A DNA stretch of 64,000 nt from Acinetobacter sp. TGL-Y2. GTDB taxonomy: Bacteria > Pseudomonadota > Gammaproteobacteria > Pseudomonadales > Moraxellaceae. The position numbers were made by a program, and so were the translations under genes. Where the stretch lies: contig NZ_CP015110.1 of assembly GCF_001612555.1 (NCBI RefSeq), positions 1,612,001 to 1,676,000 on the forward strand, written 5' to 3'. A model generated the notes under the pieces. The model saw only the letters and a list, made by a program, of their open reading frames with translations. It was not told the origin of the DNA and ran no database searches. This document shows positions 1 through 9,721 of this stretch, in pieces (position 1 is the stretch's first letter; every line of letters starts with the position of its first letter).

Positions 1-10
1 ATGTTTTAAA

Positions 11-1903
11 TCAACGCTCATTTTTTGAACGACTCATCTGCTCCAATAGTGAATCAGCTTTAAATGTGCCTGTAAGCCTAAGGGCTCTCATTTCTTGAGC
101 TTGAGGGCTCATAAACAATAAAGTCGGCGGTCCTAAAATTTCATATTTCTTTAAGATGACATCTTGTGATGCATCATATTGAGACAAGTCGAGTTTAATC
201 AGATAGACATCTTTTAAAGCCGTTTGAACATCAGACCTTGGAAAGACTTCTTTTTCAATCGGTTGGCAAGCTACACACCAATCTGCATAGACATCAATCA
301 GGCTAGATTGACCCAAGCGCTTCGCCTCAGCTAAAGCGAGTTCAAGTTCATCGGGCGTGCTGACTCTTTTCCATATCAGCTGATTGACGTCATTTTTTTG
401 AATTTGCGTGTTTTGATAGCTTTGCTGAGCATACCAAATACTTGAAATCAAACTCATACAGATCAAAATACCGAAAAGAATCTTCAAAAATAAAGTCTGA
501 GATTGAATCAACATTTTAATTAAATAGATCGTTAAACTGAGGAAAACCAAAGCAATTAAGGCGTAATACAGCATATTACTCAGTAAAGGCTGAATAAAAT
601 AAATCGCCATGTCCAACATCATGAAGCCAAAACCCACTTTCAGATGGTTCATCCACGTGCCTGGCTTAGGCAGAAGACGTGAGCCAAATACACTAGCAAT
701 AAATAAGGGAAGTCCTAAACCCAAACCCAAAATAAATAAATACAATCCGCCTAGAAACGCACTTTGACTTTGTGACACAAACAGCAGTGCACCCGCAAGC
801 GGCGCACTCATACATGGACCAATGATCAGCGCAGAAAGTGCACCCATAATCACGGTACCAATAAAAGTACCGGCTTGCTGTCGATTCTGAAATTGATTGA
901 GTTTTTGCGTGAAGGCATGGGGAAGGGAAAGGTTAAACAGCCCAAATAAATTCAATGCAAAAATAACAAACATAGCGGCAAATATAGACAAAACAAGTGG
1001 GCTTTGAAACCAGCGCTGAAAACTATAACCAATCTCTGCAACCACAATGCCCATTAAACTATAGACCAAAGCCATACTGACAATAAAGTTTGCCGCAACC
1101 GCCGCGGCTTTCAAACCAGACTGACGTTGAATGATGAGTGTCGATAAAATAGGAATCAAAGGTAATGAGCAGGGTAGAAATGCCAGTAAAATCCCCAAAC
1201 CAAAGAAAATGAGCAAATTTAAAAATAAGGAATCTTCAGTAAGTAAATTGAAAAATGAGCGATCATCATTCCATTGTAATGATGATATGTCGTCAATTGC
1301 GTAAGTGTTTTTATTGGGCTCGCTAAAGTCTTTATTAAAGGCTTGCTGATCTTGTGTGGTTAACTCAGTGGCTGAGGTCGTTGAAGTTAACTGAGCACTA
1401 TTCGACAATGAACCAGAACTTAAAGGGTTTAATGCATTATTTAAGCGAGATGGATTCGATTGTGGAATTAAACCCTCTCGGTCTGTCACTAGAGTTTGCC
1501 GTTGTAAGGGATAACATAGACCATCTTTCGAACAACCTTGCCACTGAACTTGATATTCAGTATTGGGCTGTACGCTCAACTCAGCTGTGACTTGATTATA
1601 ATGGACTTCAGTCAGACCAAAAGTAGGATCTTGTTTTTGTTCCCCTGCAGGAAGCTTAAGCTTAAGCTTGAGTTTCTGATTTTGCGTTTGAACAATAAAC
1701 TGATCGTGATAAAGATAATAATGCGGAGCGATATCCCATTTTAATTGTATGGATTCTTTGGATAAGGATTCTGAGGAAAATTGAAATGCTTGATCTGCGC
1801 TTAAAAAGGTAGAATTTGCATGACTCACCGTGTTAATCATGCTGCCTATACTGAGAGTGCTGAAGAGAGCAAAACTGATTGTAGCTAGAGTACGCAAATT
1901 CAA
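11..1903 (-). CDS. dsbD: Thiol:disulfide interchange protein DsbD
   Basis: Inner-membrane reductase that passes electrons from cytoplasmic thioredoxin to periplasmic DsbC/DsbG-type and cytochrome c maturation partners. The 630 aa match the full family layout. A signal peptide spans about residues 1-29, followed by a periplasmic alpha domain with C124 and C130 (GCSKDGLC). A polytopic membrane domain (about 225-490) carries C244 (LPCSLP) and C363 (GPCMSAP). A C-terminal thioredoxin-like domain has the WCVAC site (C543, C546). All six redox cysteines are present, so it should be active. The linker at about 145-205 is Ser/Thr/Asn-rich. It stands alone here, and its 3' neighbour lies outside the window. 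Confidence 0.95.
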   Translation of the reverse strand: MNLRTLATISFALFSTLSIGSMINTVSHANSTFLSADQAFQFSSESLSKESIQLKWDIAPHYYLYHDQFIVQTQNQKLKLKLKLPAGEQKQDPTFGLTEVHYNQVTAELSVQPNTEYQVQWQGCSKDGLCYPLQRQTLVTDREGLIPQSNPSRLNNALNPLSSGSLSNSAQLTSTTSATELTTQDQQAFNKDFSEPNKNTYAIDDISSLQWNDDRSFFNLLTEDSLFLNLLIFFGLGILLAFLPCSLPLIPILSTLIIQRQSGLKAAAVAANFIVSMALVYSLMGIVVAEIGYSFQRWFQSPLVLSIFAAMFVIFALNLFGLFNLSLPHAFTQKLNQFQNRQQAGTFIGTVIMGALSALIIGPCMSAPLAGALLFVSQSQSAFLGGLYLFILGLGLGLPLFIASVFGSRLLPKPGTWMNHLKVGFGFMMLDMAIYFIQPLLSNMLYYALIALVFLSLTIYLIKMLIQSQTLFLKILFGILICMSLISSIWYAQQSYQNTQIQKNDVNQLIWKRVSTPDELELALAEAKRLGQSSLIDVYADWCVACQPIEKEVFPRSDVQTALKDVYLIKLDLSQYDASQDVILKKYEILGPPTLLFMSPQAQEMRALRLTGTFKADSLLEQMSRSKNER

Positions 1904-2171
1904 AAATCCTAAATCATACAGAAGAGGTGAGTAACATCACTATCATGAGGGATGAATATAAGCTTAAATCACTAAAAAATAAACCACTCACGGATGCAAC
2001 GAAACGACTTAACAGATATTTGCTTAGTGTTTTTTGCAATGAGACTAAAACTCAAAATTGCGATGAATATCTATATAAATAGTCGAATTGTGTGATTTAT
2101 ATCCATTTGAATGCTATCTTTGACCTATAAGTTGCTTTTTTTCAGTGGTAGGCGTATAAAGACTCTATTGA

Positions 2172-2248
<77 letters not shown>

Positions 2249-2500
2249 ATCTTAAATAAAGTGTTTAAGGTTGGAATTGGTATAGAATGGTCAATGTATA
2301 GTTGTTTTAAGCTTTAAATTAATGTTGAAAGTGGTTTTACGTGATGTATGCCATTGAAATGAAAATGAAATATTGCTGTTGTTGAACAATAAGACAAATT
2401 TAAATATCTTCTCTTTAAATATTGATCTCTAATTCGTAATGAAATGTTTTTTTATAAATTCTAATTTTGGAATTTGTATCGTCGTATATTATTGGTGTAA

Positions 2501-2731
2501 ATGTTGATTAAATTCGAAAATGTAATTGCAAAAGCTGTAAATGGTCGTGAAATTTTAGTATCTGTTGTTCCATCAAAAAAAATGCAAAGTACCCGTGAAG
2601 GGTTCGAATGGGTTGAAGTAGGTAAAAAAGTATTACTTCAATCAGGCGTAGAAATTGAGCTTAATTTGGATGGACGTAGTTTCTATACAGGTATTCACGA
2701 AATGTTCCGTTTAGAGTCTAGAGTGTGCTAA
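2501..2731 (+). CDS. Small conserved-looking hypothetical protein
   Basis: 76 aa, starting at an ATG with no clear Shine-Dalgarno sequence and ending 31 bp before a strong terminator. The composition is protein-like: alternating hydrophobic and charged residues suggesting a small beta-rich soluble fold, with no signal peptide, no membrane segment and a single terminal cysteine. I do not recognise the family. It is kept as a gene because it has its own downstream terminator and coding-like codon use and is not a shadow of another gene. Confidence 0.6.
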   Translation: MLIKFENVIAKAVNGREILVSVVPSKKMQSTREGFEWVEVGKKVLLQSGVEIELNLDGRSFYTGIHEMFRLESRVC

Positions 2732-2762
2732 AACTATTAGCCCTTTAGTATTCATATATGTT

Positions 2763-2790
2763 AAAAAACCGCCTAAATAGGCGGTTTTTT
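2763..2790. terminator. Bidirectional intrinsic terminator
   Basis: A perfect 12-bp inverted repeat (AAAAAACCGCCT / AGGCGGTTTTTT) with a 4-nt loop, between the plus-strand small gene and the minus-strand atoE-like gene. T-runs on both strands fit a terminator used from both sides. Confidence 0.9.
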
Positions 2791-2809
2791 TGTATTTAAA
2801 ATTTAAGTG

Positions 2810-4225
2810 TTAAAATACGGGTGGCGTATACGTTAAGGTGCGGCCTAGGATCCAAAGTAAAAATAAAACCAATGGGATGTGAAAAACCAATTGTGTCACC
2901 GTGAATCCAATCACGTCCTTGGCCTTAAGCTTTAAAATGCCCAGCATGGGCAACATGAAAAATGGATTGATTAAGTTGGGTAGCGCCTCAGCTGCATTAT
3001 AAATCTGTACCGACCAGCCCAGATGTACTTTTAAATCTTGCGCAGCTTGCATGACATATGGTGCTTCAATAATCCATTTCCCTCCGCCAGAAGGAATAAA
3101 AAAGCCCAAAATGGCAGAATAAATTCCCATGACAATCGCAAAGGTTTCTTTTGAGGCGATAGATACAAAAAAATCAGCGATATAATGAGACAGCGACAGA
3201 TCCGCACTGTTCATGGCATTGGTCATGATAAAGGCAATACTACCATACAGTGGAAATTGGATCAGTACGCCAGACACCGCAGGGACTGCTTTTGACACAG
3301 CATTTAAAAAATTACGTGGCGTACCATGCAGCGCAATACCCAGCATCAGGAAAATAAAGTTATACGTATTTAAACTCGAAATGGCAATAATCGGATTACT
3401 TTTACCAAATTCATTAAACATCCACAGCAGCCCTAAAACCACAATTAAGATACTTAAAATAGGCGAATTTTCTAACCAATCTCCCGGCCGTTTAGGTGCT
3501 GTTACATCTTTCACTTCTTTTTCTGGGTCAAGCTGAATATCGAACTGATCGATGGTTTTAATGCTATTGCCTTTTGGGGCAGACCAATAGCAAATCGCAA
3601 TGGAAGCCACAATGAGCACCGCAGTCATGATCATCGACTGAGGCAGGAAAATGGTTTCAGTAAACGGAATCACACCGGTTAAATTATAAATCGGTTCAGG
3701 TAAGCTGGCTTTATTAGCTTGAAGCTGGGCTGCTGATGAACTGATCCCAAGTGCCCAAGTTGCACCCATCCCGATAATGGCAGCGGCAGCAGCGGCACGG
3801 TAGTCCATATTGAGCTCTTTACGCTTTGCCAGTGCAATCACCAAGAGTGCAGTCAGCACCGTGCTCATCGCCCAATTGATGAGTGATATAAGTAAACTGA
3901 CAGTTGCCACCAAAACAATCGCGCTACGTCCTGAATTTGGAATACGTGCCATTTTTTGGATTAAAATTTCAACAGGTTTAGACACTGAAACGACATAACC
4001 GACGATAATCAGCATACACATTTGCATGGTAAATGGAATCAGACTCCAAAAGCCATTTCCAAATGAATTGGCGACATCTTGAACCGGTGCACCGATCCCG
4101 ATGGCCGAGATTGCGACAATCAAGACCCCCAACAAAGCAAAGATGTAGGAGTCAGGAAACCATTTCTCTGACCAATCACTGACTTTTAAAGCAAATCTTT
4201 GTAAGATATTTTGAGAATTATCCAT
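2810..4225 (-). CDS. atoE: Short-chain fatty acid transporter (AtoE family)
   Basis: A 471-aa polytopic membrane protein with about 10-12 hydrophobic segments, matching the AtoE/short-chain fatty acid transporter family in length and in motifs such as INWAMSTVLTALLV and FIPSGGGKWIIEAPYV. It probably carries acetoacetate, butyrate or related short acids across the inner membrane. It is the last gene of the run that starts with liuA, separated from the CoA-transferase pair by 217 bp containing a long hairpin. The context suggests import or export of the acetoacetate produced by the leucine pathway. Its exact substrate cannot be read from sequence. Confidence 0.88.
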   Translation of the reverse strand: MDNSQNILQRFALKVSDWSEKWFPDSYIFALLGVLIVAISAIGIGAPVQDVANSFGNGFWSLIPFTMQMCMLIIVGYVVSVSKPVEILIQKMARIPNSGRSAIVLVATVSLLISLINWAMSTVLTALLVIALAKRKELNMDYRAAAAAAIIGMGATWALGISSSAAQLQANKASLPEPIYNLTGVIPFTETIFLPQSMIMTAVLIVASIAICYWSAPKGNSIKTIDQFDIQLDPEKEVKDVTAPKRPGDWLENSPILSILIVVLGLLWMFNEFGKSNPIIAISSLNTYNFIFLMLGIALHGTPRNFLNAVSKAVPAVSGVLIQFPLYGSIAFIMTNAMNSADLSLSHYIADFFVSIASKETFAIVMGIYSAILGFFIPSGGGKWIIEAPYVMQAAQDLKVHLGWSVQIYNAAEALPNLINPFFMLPMLGILKLKAKDVIGFTVTQLVFHIPLVLFLLWILGRTLTYTPPVF

Positions 4226-4323
4226 AATTCTGCTTCCTGTGTAGATTGTTTAATTTGAATCGTTTTTGTTTTGCTAAAACTTTCTTTACTTTGATTTTAT
4301 TGGTTTTTTTTAATCCTAAGGCG

Positions 4324-4360
4324 TTAAAACCTTAAAGCGCTTAGAGCTTTAAGGTTTTAA
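4324..4360. repeat. 15-bp perfect inverted repeat between CoA-transferase and atoE
   Basis: TTAAAACCTTAAAGC at 4324-4338 pairs with GCTTTAAGGTTTTAA at 4346-4360 around a 7-nt loop. It sits in the 217-bp gap between the CoA-transferase beta gene and atoE, both on the minus strand. It could be a partial terminator, an attenuator or an mRNA processing/stabilising stem that lowers atoE expression relative to the upstream genes. No long U-run follows directly on the minus strand. Confidence 0.65.
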
Positions 4361-4442
4361 AATATGATTTTAATGCGCTCTACTTCTATACATTCTATTT
4401 CAACACACTCATAGCGATAGAGCATTTTTGAAGAATATTCAG

Positions 4443-5072
4443 CTATTGAATCAGTGTGACACCGGTCACTTTTTGAATCTCATCAAAAGTGACATCGGTT
4501 GCAAGTTCTACCAGCTTTACGCCTTCGGATGTAATGTCTAATACACCGAGGTCAGTAATGACCCGATGAACCACAGCCTTACCTGTCAGTGGTAGAGCAC
4601 ATTGCTCCACAATTTTTGGTGTACCATCCTTAGCCGAGTGTTCCATCAGTACCACCACTTTTTGCACACCTGCGACCAAGTCCATCGCACCACCCATACC
4701 TTTGACTTTCTTACCTGGAATCATCCAGTTGGCAAGATCGCCTGTTTGAGACACTTCCATTGCACCCAAAATTGCGATATTGACATGACCACCACGGATC
4801 ATGGCAAAGGAGTCTGCACTTGAGAAAAATGATGCACCTTGACGTGCGGTGACGGTTTGTTTACCTGCATTAATCAAATCGGCATCGACCGTATCATCAG
4901 TGGGGAATTCACCAATACCGAGTAAACCATTTTCAGACTGTAGCCAAACATTGATATTGTCAGGAATATAATTGGCGACCAAGGTCGGTAAACCAATGCC
5001 TAAATTCACATAAAAGCCATCTTCAAGCTCTAAAGCTGCGCGCTGCGCCATTTCATTTCTTGTCCAAGCCAT
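4443..5072 (-). CDS. atoA: 3-oxoacid CoA-transferase beta subunit
   Basis: 209 aa, class I CoA-transferase subunit B. It carries the family signature [11 protein letters not shown] with the catalytic glutamate, and [14 protein letters not shown]. With the alpha subunit 3 bp upstream it should move CoA between succinyl-CoA or acetyl-CoA and acetoacetate. Its place just after HMG-CoA lyase suggests that it activates the acetoacetate released there (inference). It could equally be called ScoB or AtoA; substrate preference cannot be decided here. A second pair (catIJ, 57.5-58.9 kb) serves 3-oxoadipate. Confidence 0.9.
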   Translation of the reverse strand: MAWTRNEMAQRAALELEDGFYVNLGIGLPTLVANYIPDNINVWLQSENGLLGIGEFPTDDTVDADLINAGKQTVTARQGASFFSSADSFAMIRGGHVNIAILGAMEVSQTGDLANWMIPGKKVKGMGGAMDLVAGVQKVVVLMEHSAKDGTPKIVEQCALPLTGKAVVHRVITDLGVLDITSEGVKLVELATDVTFDEIQKVTGVTLIQ

Positions 5073-5075
5073 GGT

Positions 5076-5780
5076 TTAAGCCTCCGCCTTTAACGTCATT
5101 TGTTCGATACGTTTTTCTGGATTTGCATTCAACACAATGCGATTAATATAAATGCCCGGTAAATGAATCGCATCTGGATCAAGTTCGCCAATCTCAACGA
5201 TTTCTTCTACTTCTACGATACTAATTTTACCCGCCATTGCACACACAGGATTGAAATTTTGTGCGGTTTTACGGAAGATTAAATTGCCTGCTTTATCTGC
5301 TTTGTAGGCTTTCACAAGGGCAACGTCGGCAGTCAGAGATTCTTCTAAAATATATTCTTTACCGTGGTATTCACGGACTTCTTTACCTTCAGCGATGAGG
5401 GTGCCGACGCCTGTTTGAGTAAAGAAGGCAGGGATGCCCGCACCGCCTGCACGCAGTTTTTCTGCCAATGTGCCTTGAGGCGTGAGTTCAACTTCAAGCT
5501 CACCATTTAAAAACTGGCGTTCAAATTCTTTGTTTTCACCGACATATGACGCAATCATCTTTTTAATTTGTTTGGTTTCAAGCAAAAGACCAAGTCCGAA
5601 ACCATCAACCCCAGCATTATTTGAAATACAGGTAAGATCCTTTGCACCCGTGTCTTTTAAGGCTGAAATTAATGCCTCAGGAATACCACATAAACCAAAG
5701 CCTCCAACGGCAAGGGTATGTCCATCCTGAACAATGCCTTTTAGTGCTGCCTCAGCAGATACATATACTTTATTGGTCAT
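5076..5780 (-). CDS. atoD: 3-oxoacid CoA-transferase alpha subunit
   Basis: 234 aa, class I CoA-transferase subunit A, with the glycine-rich segment [15 protein letters not shown] near the N-terminus. The start at 5780 ([15 protein letters not shown]) is chosen because AGGTG lies about six bases upstream; an in-frame ATG 18 bp earlier lacks this. It forms a heteromer with the next gene. It lies 141 bp after the HMG-CoA lyase gene on the same strand, so it may be part of the liu transcript or have its own promoter in that gap. Confidence 0.9.
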   Translation of the reverse strand: MTNKVYVSAEAALKGIVQDGHTLAVGGFGLCGIPEALISALKDTGAKDLTCISNNAGVDGFGLGLLLETKQIKKMIASYVGENKEFERQFLNGELEVELTPQGTLAEKLRAGGAGIPAFFTQTGVGTLIAEGKEVREYHGKEYILEESLTADVALVKAYKADKAGNLIFRKTAQNFNPVCAMAGKISIVEVEEIVEIGELDPDAIHLPGIYINRIVLNANPEKRIEQMTLKAEA

Positions 5781-5921
5781 TAAACACCTCATTCTCAATC
5801 ATTGAGTTCTTTTTAACTTTTTAGCCAAATACCTTTTCAGCATTAGGTGTTGATTTCTTATCTTCATTGGGTATTTAGACTTCAAATCAGATCTATAACC
5901 CAAATTAAGCTTAAAAGTTTT

Positions 5922-6884
5922 TTATTTCACTGGTCTAAAATCTTCAGTACCGCGAGTTTGCCAATACGCATTGGCGTAATTTGATGGATTTTGACGTTGT
6001 AATACTCGGCCAATATTTTGTGATGCTAGCATGAGCGCATCGACATCAACACCTGTTTCATAACCCATTTTCGACAGTAAATAAAACAAATCTTCAGTCG
6101 AGACATTGCCTGATGCACCTTTGGCATAAGGACAACCGCCAAGTCCTGCAATGGATGAGTCAAAAATTCGAATGCCTTGTGTTAAAGATTGATAAATATT
6201 GGCAATCGCCATGCCATAGGTATTGTGAAAATGCCCTGCCAGATACTGCTTATCCATTTGAGCAAGGCAAGCATCCCACACCTTTTCGACACGATCTGGC
6301 GTTGCAGTCCCAATGGTTTCACCCAAAGACACTTCATAACAGCCCATATCGAGTAAGCGTTTTGCCACATAAGCGACTTTTTGTGGTTCGATTACACCTT
6401 CATAAGGGCAGTCGACAATGCAAGACACATATCCACGAACTTTGATGTTATTGGCTTTGGCTAAAGCCAAAACATCGGCAAACTTTTCAAAGCTTTCATC
6501 AATTGTGCAATTGATATTTTTACGGGTAAAACTTTCTGATGCTGCAGTAAACACCGCAACTTCAGTACAGCCCACTGCGAGTGCTGATTCAAATCCCTTT
6601 AGATTTGGTGTGAGTAAGCTAAATTGAACCTCAGGGTCTTGAGGTAATTGAGTGTATAGCAAATCACTGTCTGCCATTTGTGGCACCCATTTTGCTGAGA
6701 CACATGAACCGACTTCAATATTTTTGAGTCCCGTTTTCATCAAATCTAAAATCAGGTTTTTACGATCAGCTAAGGTCAATGGTGTCTTTTCATTTTGCAG
6801 CCCATCACGTGGACCGACTTCAACGATTTTGACAAAATTAGAGACTGATTGATCTTGATTGTGCTTGTGAGATAAGACCGTCAT
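5922..6884 (-). CDS. Hydroxymethylglutaryl-CoA lyase
   Basis: 320 aa. It splits 3-hydroxy-3-methylglutaryl-CoA into acetyl-CoA and acetoacetate, the last step of leucine/isovalerate degradation. It has the HMG-CoA lyase TIM-barrel features: VEVGPRDGLQNEK near the start (metal and catalytic residues), the AGHFHNTYG metal-binding His motif, and GLGGCPYAKGASGN with the active-site cysteine. It overlaps the upstream carboxylase gene by 4 bp (ATGA), so the two are translationally coupled. It corresponds to liuE or mvaB in other species. Confidence 0.95.
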   Translation of the reverse strand: MTVLSHKHNQDQSVSNFVKIVEVGPRDGLQNEKTPLTLADRKNLILDLMKTGLKNIEVGSCVSAKWVPQMADSDLLYTQLPQDPEVQFSLLTPNLKGFESALAVGCTEVAVFTAASESFTRKNINCTIDESFEKFADVLALAKANNIKVRGYVSCIVDCPYEGVIEPQKVAYVAKRLLDMGCYEVSLGETIGTATPDRVEKVWDACLAQMDKQYLAGHFHNTYGMAIANIYQSLTQGIRIFDSSIAGLGGCPYAKGASGNVSTEDLFYLLSKMGYETGVDVDALMLASQNIGRVLQRQNPSNYANAYWQTRGTEDFRPVK

Positions 6885-8887
6885 GCAACCTCCTCAAGCG
6901 CCTGGAACTCAACCAATTCATCGCCAGCTTTAACTTGATCGCCTTTTTGGAAGTAGGAAGCAACCACGACACCATCAAACGGCGCACGAATCGCATATTC
7001 CATTTTCATGGCTTCAAGGGTAAGTAATACGTCATCTTTTTTCACGCTTTGGTTTGCCGTCACAAAGACTTGAGTAATTGCACCGGGCATTGGCGCTTTT
7101 AAGTTAGCTGCTGAGCCTTGATCTTCTTCAGCGTTATAATGGTTTTGAATGTAATTAAAGGCATAGGTTTTACCATTTTTAAAAATAGTTAATGCACTAT
7201 CAGATTGGCTAAATGCCAATTTGTCTTTTTTACCATTTAACGTAATGACCACAGCGTTTTTATTGAGCAGTTCACCCCCTAATTCAATCTGTTCACCATT
7301 CACTTCCGCTACGAAGTGTGGTTGTTTCATTGAGCCGCCTTGAGAAGTTAAACGAATACTGAACTCTTGATCAGCCAATCTAAATTTAACAGGGTAGCGA
7401 ATTTGAACATTGCTACGCCAAAGTGGATCTGCCTGCCACACTGCATTATTCGCTACTTTGTTTTTTGTAAAACGCAGTAATAATTCAGTTAAAGCTGCCG
7501 AAGCAATGAGTTCGTTCGAAGTATGCTGTGTGGTATTGAATAGATAATCTTCTTCACGTTGAATCAGATTGGTATCCAAGTTTGCGTTAGTGAATGACTC
7601 ACTTGCCACCAGACGATCTAAAAAGGCGATGTTATTACCCACGCCTTCTACATGAAATTGGCTGAGTGCATTATGCATCTGTACCAATGCGGCTTCACGG
7701 TTCTCACCCCAAACGATGAGTTTCGCAATCATTGGATCGTAGAAGGTCGTAATTTCATCGCCCTCAATAATGCCGCTGTCGACACGTACAAACGCATTTT
7801 GAGTTGGATAATGGAGATAGTTAATTTGACCAATTGCAGGCATAAAGCCTTTTTCAGGCTCTTCTGCATAGACACGCGCTTCTAACGCATGACCATGAAT
7901 TTGAAGTTCATGTTGTTGCTTCGGTAATGGCCCACCAAAGGCGACACGCAGTTGCCATTCCACCAAGTCTTGTCGTGTAATCATTTCAGTGACTGGGTGT
8001 TCTACTTGCAGTCGCGTATTCATTTCCATGAAGTAGGCAGTACCGTCTTGCTCAACAATAAACTCGATCGTGCCTGCACCGACATAATCCACAGCACGCG
8101 CAGCATTGATCGCAGCCTCACGCATCGCTTCTAATTTTGCTTCCTGCATTTTCGGCGCAGGGGCTTCTTCCAAAACCTTTTGATGACGGCGTTGTACTGA
8201 ACAATCACGCTCAAATAAATGTACATAGTTACCGTGCTTGTCACCAAACACTTGCACTTCAATATGACGTGGATTGATCACATAGCGTTCAATCAGTACA
8301 TCATTATTGCCAAAACTTGATTTGGCTTCACTCTTACATGAAGCAAGTGAGCTGAGGAAATCTTCACTGCGTTTTACCAAACGCATACCTTTACCACCGC
8401 CACCGGCTGAGGCTTTAATCAGAACAGGGTAGCCAATTGCATCGGCTTGCTGTTTTAAAAAATCCGCATCTTGATTTGTACCGTGATAACCGGGTGTAAG
8501 TGGCACACCTGCTTTTTCCATCAGCGTTTTAGACGTGGCTTTAAGCCCCATCGCTAAAATGGCAGCCACAGGAGGCCCGATAAAAGTGATGTTGTTTTTT
8601 TCACAAGCTTCAGCGAATTTGTCATTTTCAGATAAAAAACCGTAACCTGGGTGAATGGCTTCAGCGCCTGTATCGAGTGCCGCTTGAATAATACGATCGG
8701 CTTGTAAATAACTTTGTGATGCAGGGGATTCGCCAATATAAATCGCTTCATCAGCCAGTTTGACATGTTGAGCATTTGCATCCGCATCTGAATAGACTGC
8801 TACGGTTGCAATGCCGAGTTTTTTTGCACTGCGAATCACACGACAAGCAATTTCACCACGGTTCGCAATTAAAATTTTATTAAACAT
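6881..8887 (-). CDS. liuD: Methylcrotonyl-CoA carboxylase biotin-containing alpha subunit
   Basis: 668 aa from the ATG at 8887 (MFNKILIANRGEIACR). An upstream in-frame TTG was rejected because AGGA sits eight bases before this ATG. Order of domains: biotin carboxylase N-domain, ATP-grasp (GGGGKGMRLV near residue 165), carboxylase C-domain, a spacer, and a C-terminal biotinyl domain with LEAMKMEY, whose lysine is biotinylated. With the beta subunit (9722-11323) it carboxylates 3-methylcrotonyl-CoA to 3-methylglutaconyl-CoA using ATP and bicarbonate. A geranyl-CoA carboxylase is a possible alternative, but the liu gene order favours leucine use. Confidence 0.95.
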   Translation of the reverse strand: MFNKILIANRGEIACRVIRSAKKLGIATVAVYSDADANAQHVKLADEAIYIGESPASQSYLQADRIIQAALDTGAEAIHPGYGFLSENDKFAEACEKNNITFIGPPVAAILAMGLKATSKTLMEKAGVPLTPGYHGTNQDADFLKQQADAIGYPVLIKASAGGGGKGMRLVKRSEDFLSSLASCKSEAKSSFGNNDVLIERYVINPRHIEVQVFGDKHGNYVHLFERDCSVQRRHQKVLEEAPAPKMQEAKLEAMREAAINAARAVDYVGAGTIEFIVEQDGTAYFMEMNTRLQVEHPVTEMITRQDLVEWQLRVAFGGPLPKQQHELQIHGHALEARVYAEEPEKGFMPAIGQINYLHYPTQNAFVRVDSGIIEGDEITTFYDPMIAKLIVWGENREAALVQMHNALSQFHVEGVGNNIAFLDRLVASESFTNANLDTNLIQREEDYLFNTTQHTSNELIASAALTELLLRFTKNKVANNAVWQADPLWRSNVQIRYPVKFRLADQEFSIRLTSQGGSMKQPHFVAEVNGEQIELGGELLNKNAVVITLNGKKDKLAFSQSDSALTIFKNGKTYAFNYIQNHYNAEEDQGSAANLKAPMPGAITQVFVTANQSVKKDDVLLTLEAMKMEYAIRAPFDGVVVASYFQKGDQVKAGDELVEFQALEEVA

Positions 8888-8915
8888 AATCAATATCCTT
8901 ATTTTTTTGATGCGC

Positions 8916-9710
8916 TTAAACCGCAGTCTTAATCCAGTCTGGGCTTTGTTTATTTAAAAATGCGTTTAAGCCATTTTTAGCTTCAGCACCTTGGCGAATA
9001 TGGGCAATATGCTGGGCGGTTTCTAGCAGTAAAGCTTCGTTAAGTTCTTGTTGATCGACCATTTGAATCAATTGCTTAGACGATGCTTGGGCTTCTGGGC
9101 CACCTAATAGTAATGCATGTACAATTTCATCGACTTTAGTATCTAAGTCTTCTGGAGAACTGACTTCATGAACGAGCCCGATGTTTTGCGCTTGTTCAGC
9201 ACTGATGCGTTCTGCGGTGAGGAAATAACGAGAAGCCTGACGTGCACCAATCGCACGAATTACATAAGGACTAATAGTTGAAGGTGCTAAGCCTAAACGA
9301 ACTTCGGATGTTGCAAATTTTGCATCTAAACTGGCTATACAAATATCACAGGCAGAGGCTAGACCCATACCACCGCCAAAAGCGATGCCATGCACACGAG
9401 CAATGGTTGGTTGTTTTAACGTCGCTAGGCTTTGCAACATTTTCGCCAATTTTAAAGCATCCGCTTCATTATCCGCTTTAGATGCTTGTCCTGCTTGTTT
9501 CATCCAATTTAAGTCTGCACCTGCTGAAAAGCTTTTGCCGCGTCCAGCCAAAATCACCACACGAATATCGTCTCGATTATTTAAGGCCGTAAAACAAGCA
9601 TCCAATTCTTCAATCACTTGCGTATTAAATGCATTATGCAGTTCTGCACGATTGATCCAAACCGTTGCCACTTGATCGCGTTGTTCGAGTTCTAAATATT
9701 GGTATGTCAT
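8916..9710 (-). CDS. liuC: Enoyl-CoA hydratase (methylglutaconyl-CoA hydratase)
   Basis: 264 aa crotonase-fold protein. The oxyanion-hole segments GRGKSFSAGADLNWM and HGIAFGGGMGLASACD are visible, and the length is typical. It should hydrate 3-methylglutaconyl-CoA to HMG-CoA, the step between the carboxylase and HMG-CoA lyase. It lies 11 bp after the carboxylase beta gene and 28 bp before the alpha gene, inside one minus-strand operon. The assignment of substrate rests on context. Confidence 0.92.
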   Translation of the reverse strand: MTYQYLELEQRDQVATVWINRAELHNAFNTQVIEELDACFTALNNRDDIRVVILAGRGKSFSAGADLNWMKQAGQASKADNEADALKLAKMLQSLATLKQPTIARVHGIAFGGGMGLASACDICIASLDAKFATSEVRLGLAPSTISPYVIRAIGARQASRYFLTAERISAEQAQNIGLVHEVSSPEDLDTKVDEIVHALLLGGPEAQASSKQLIQMVDQQELNEALLLETAQHIAHIRQGAEAKNGLNAFLNKQSPDWIKTAV

Positions 9711-9721
9711 GCTGTCACTCC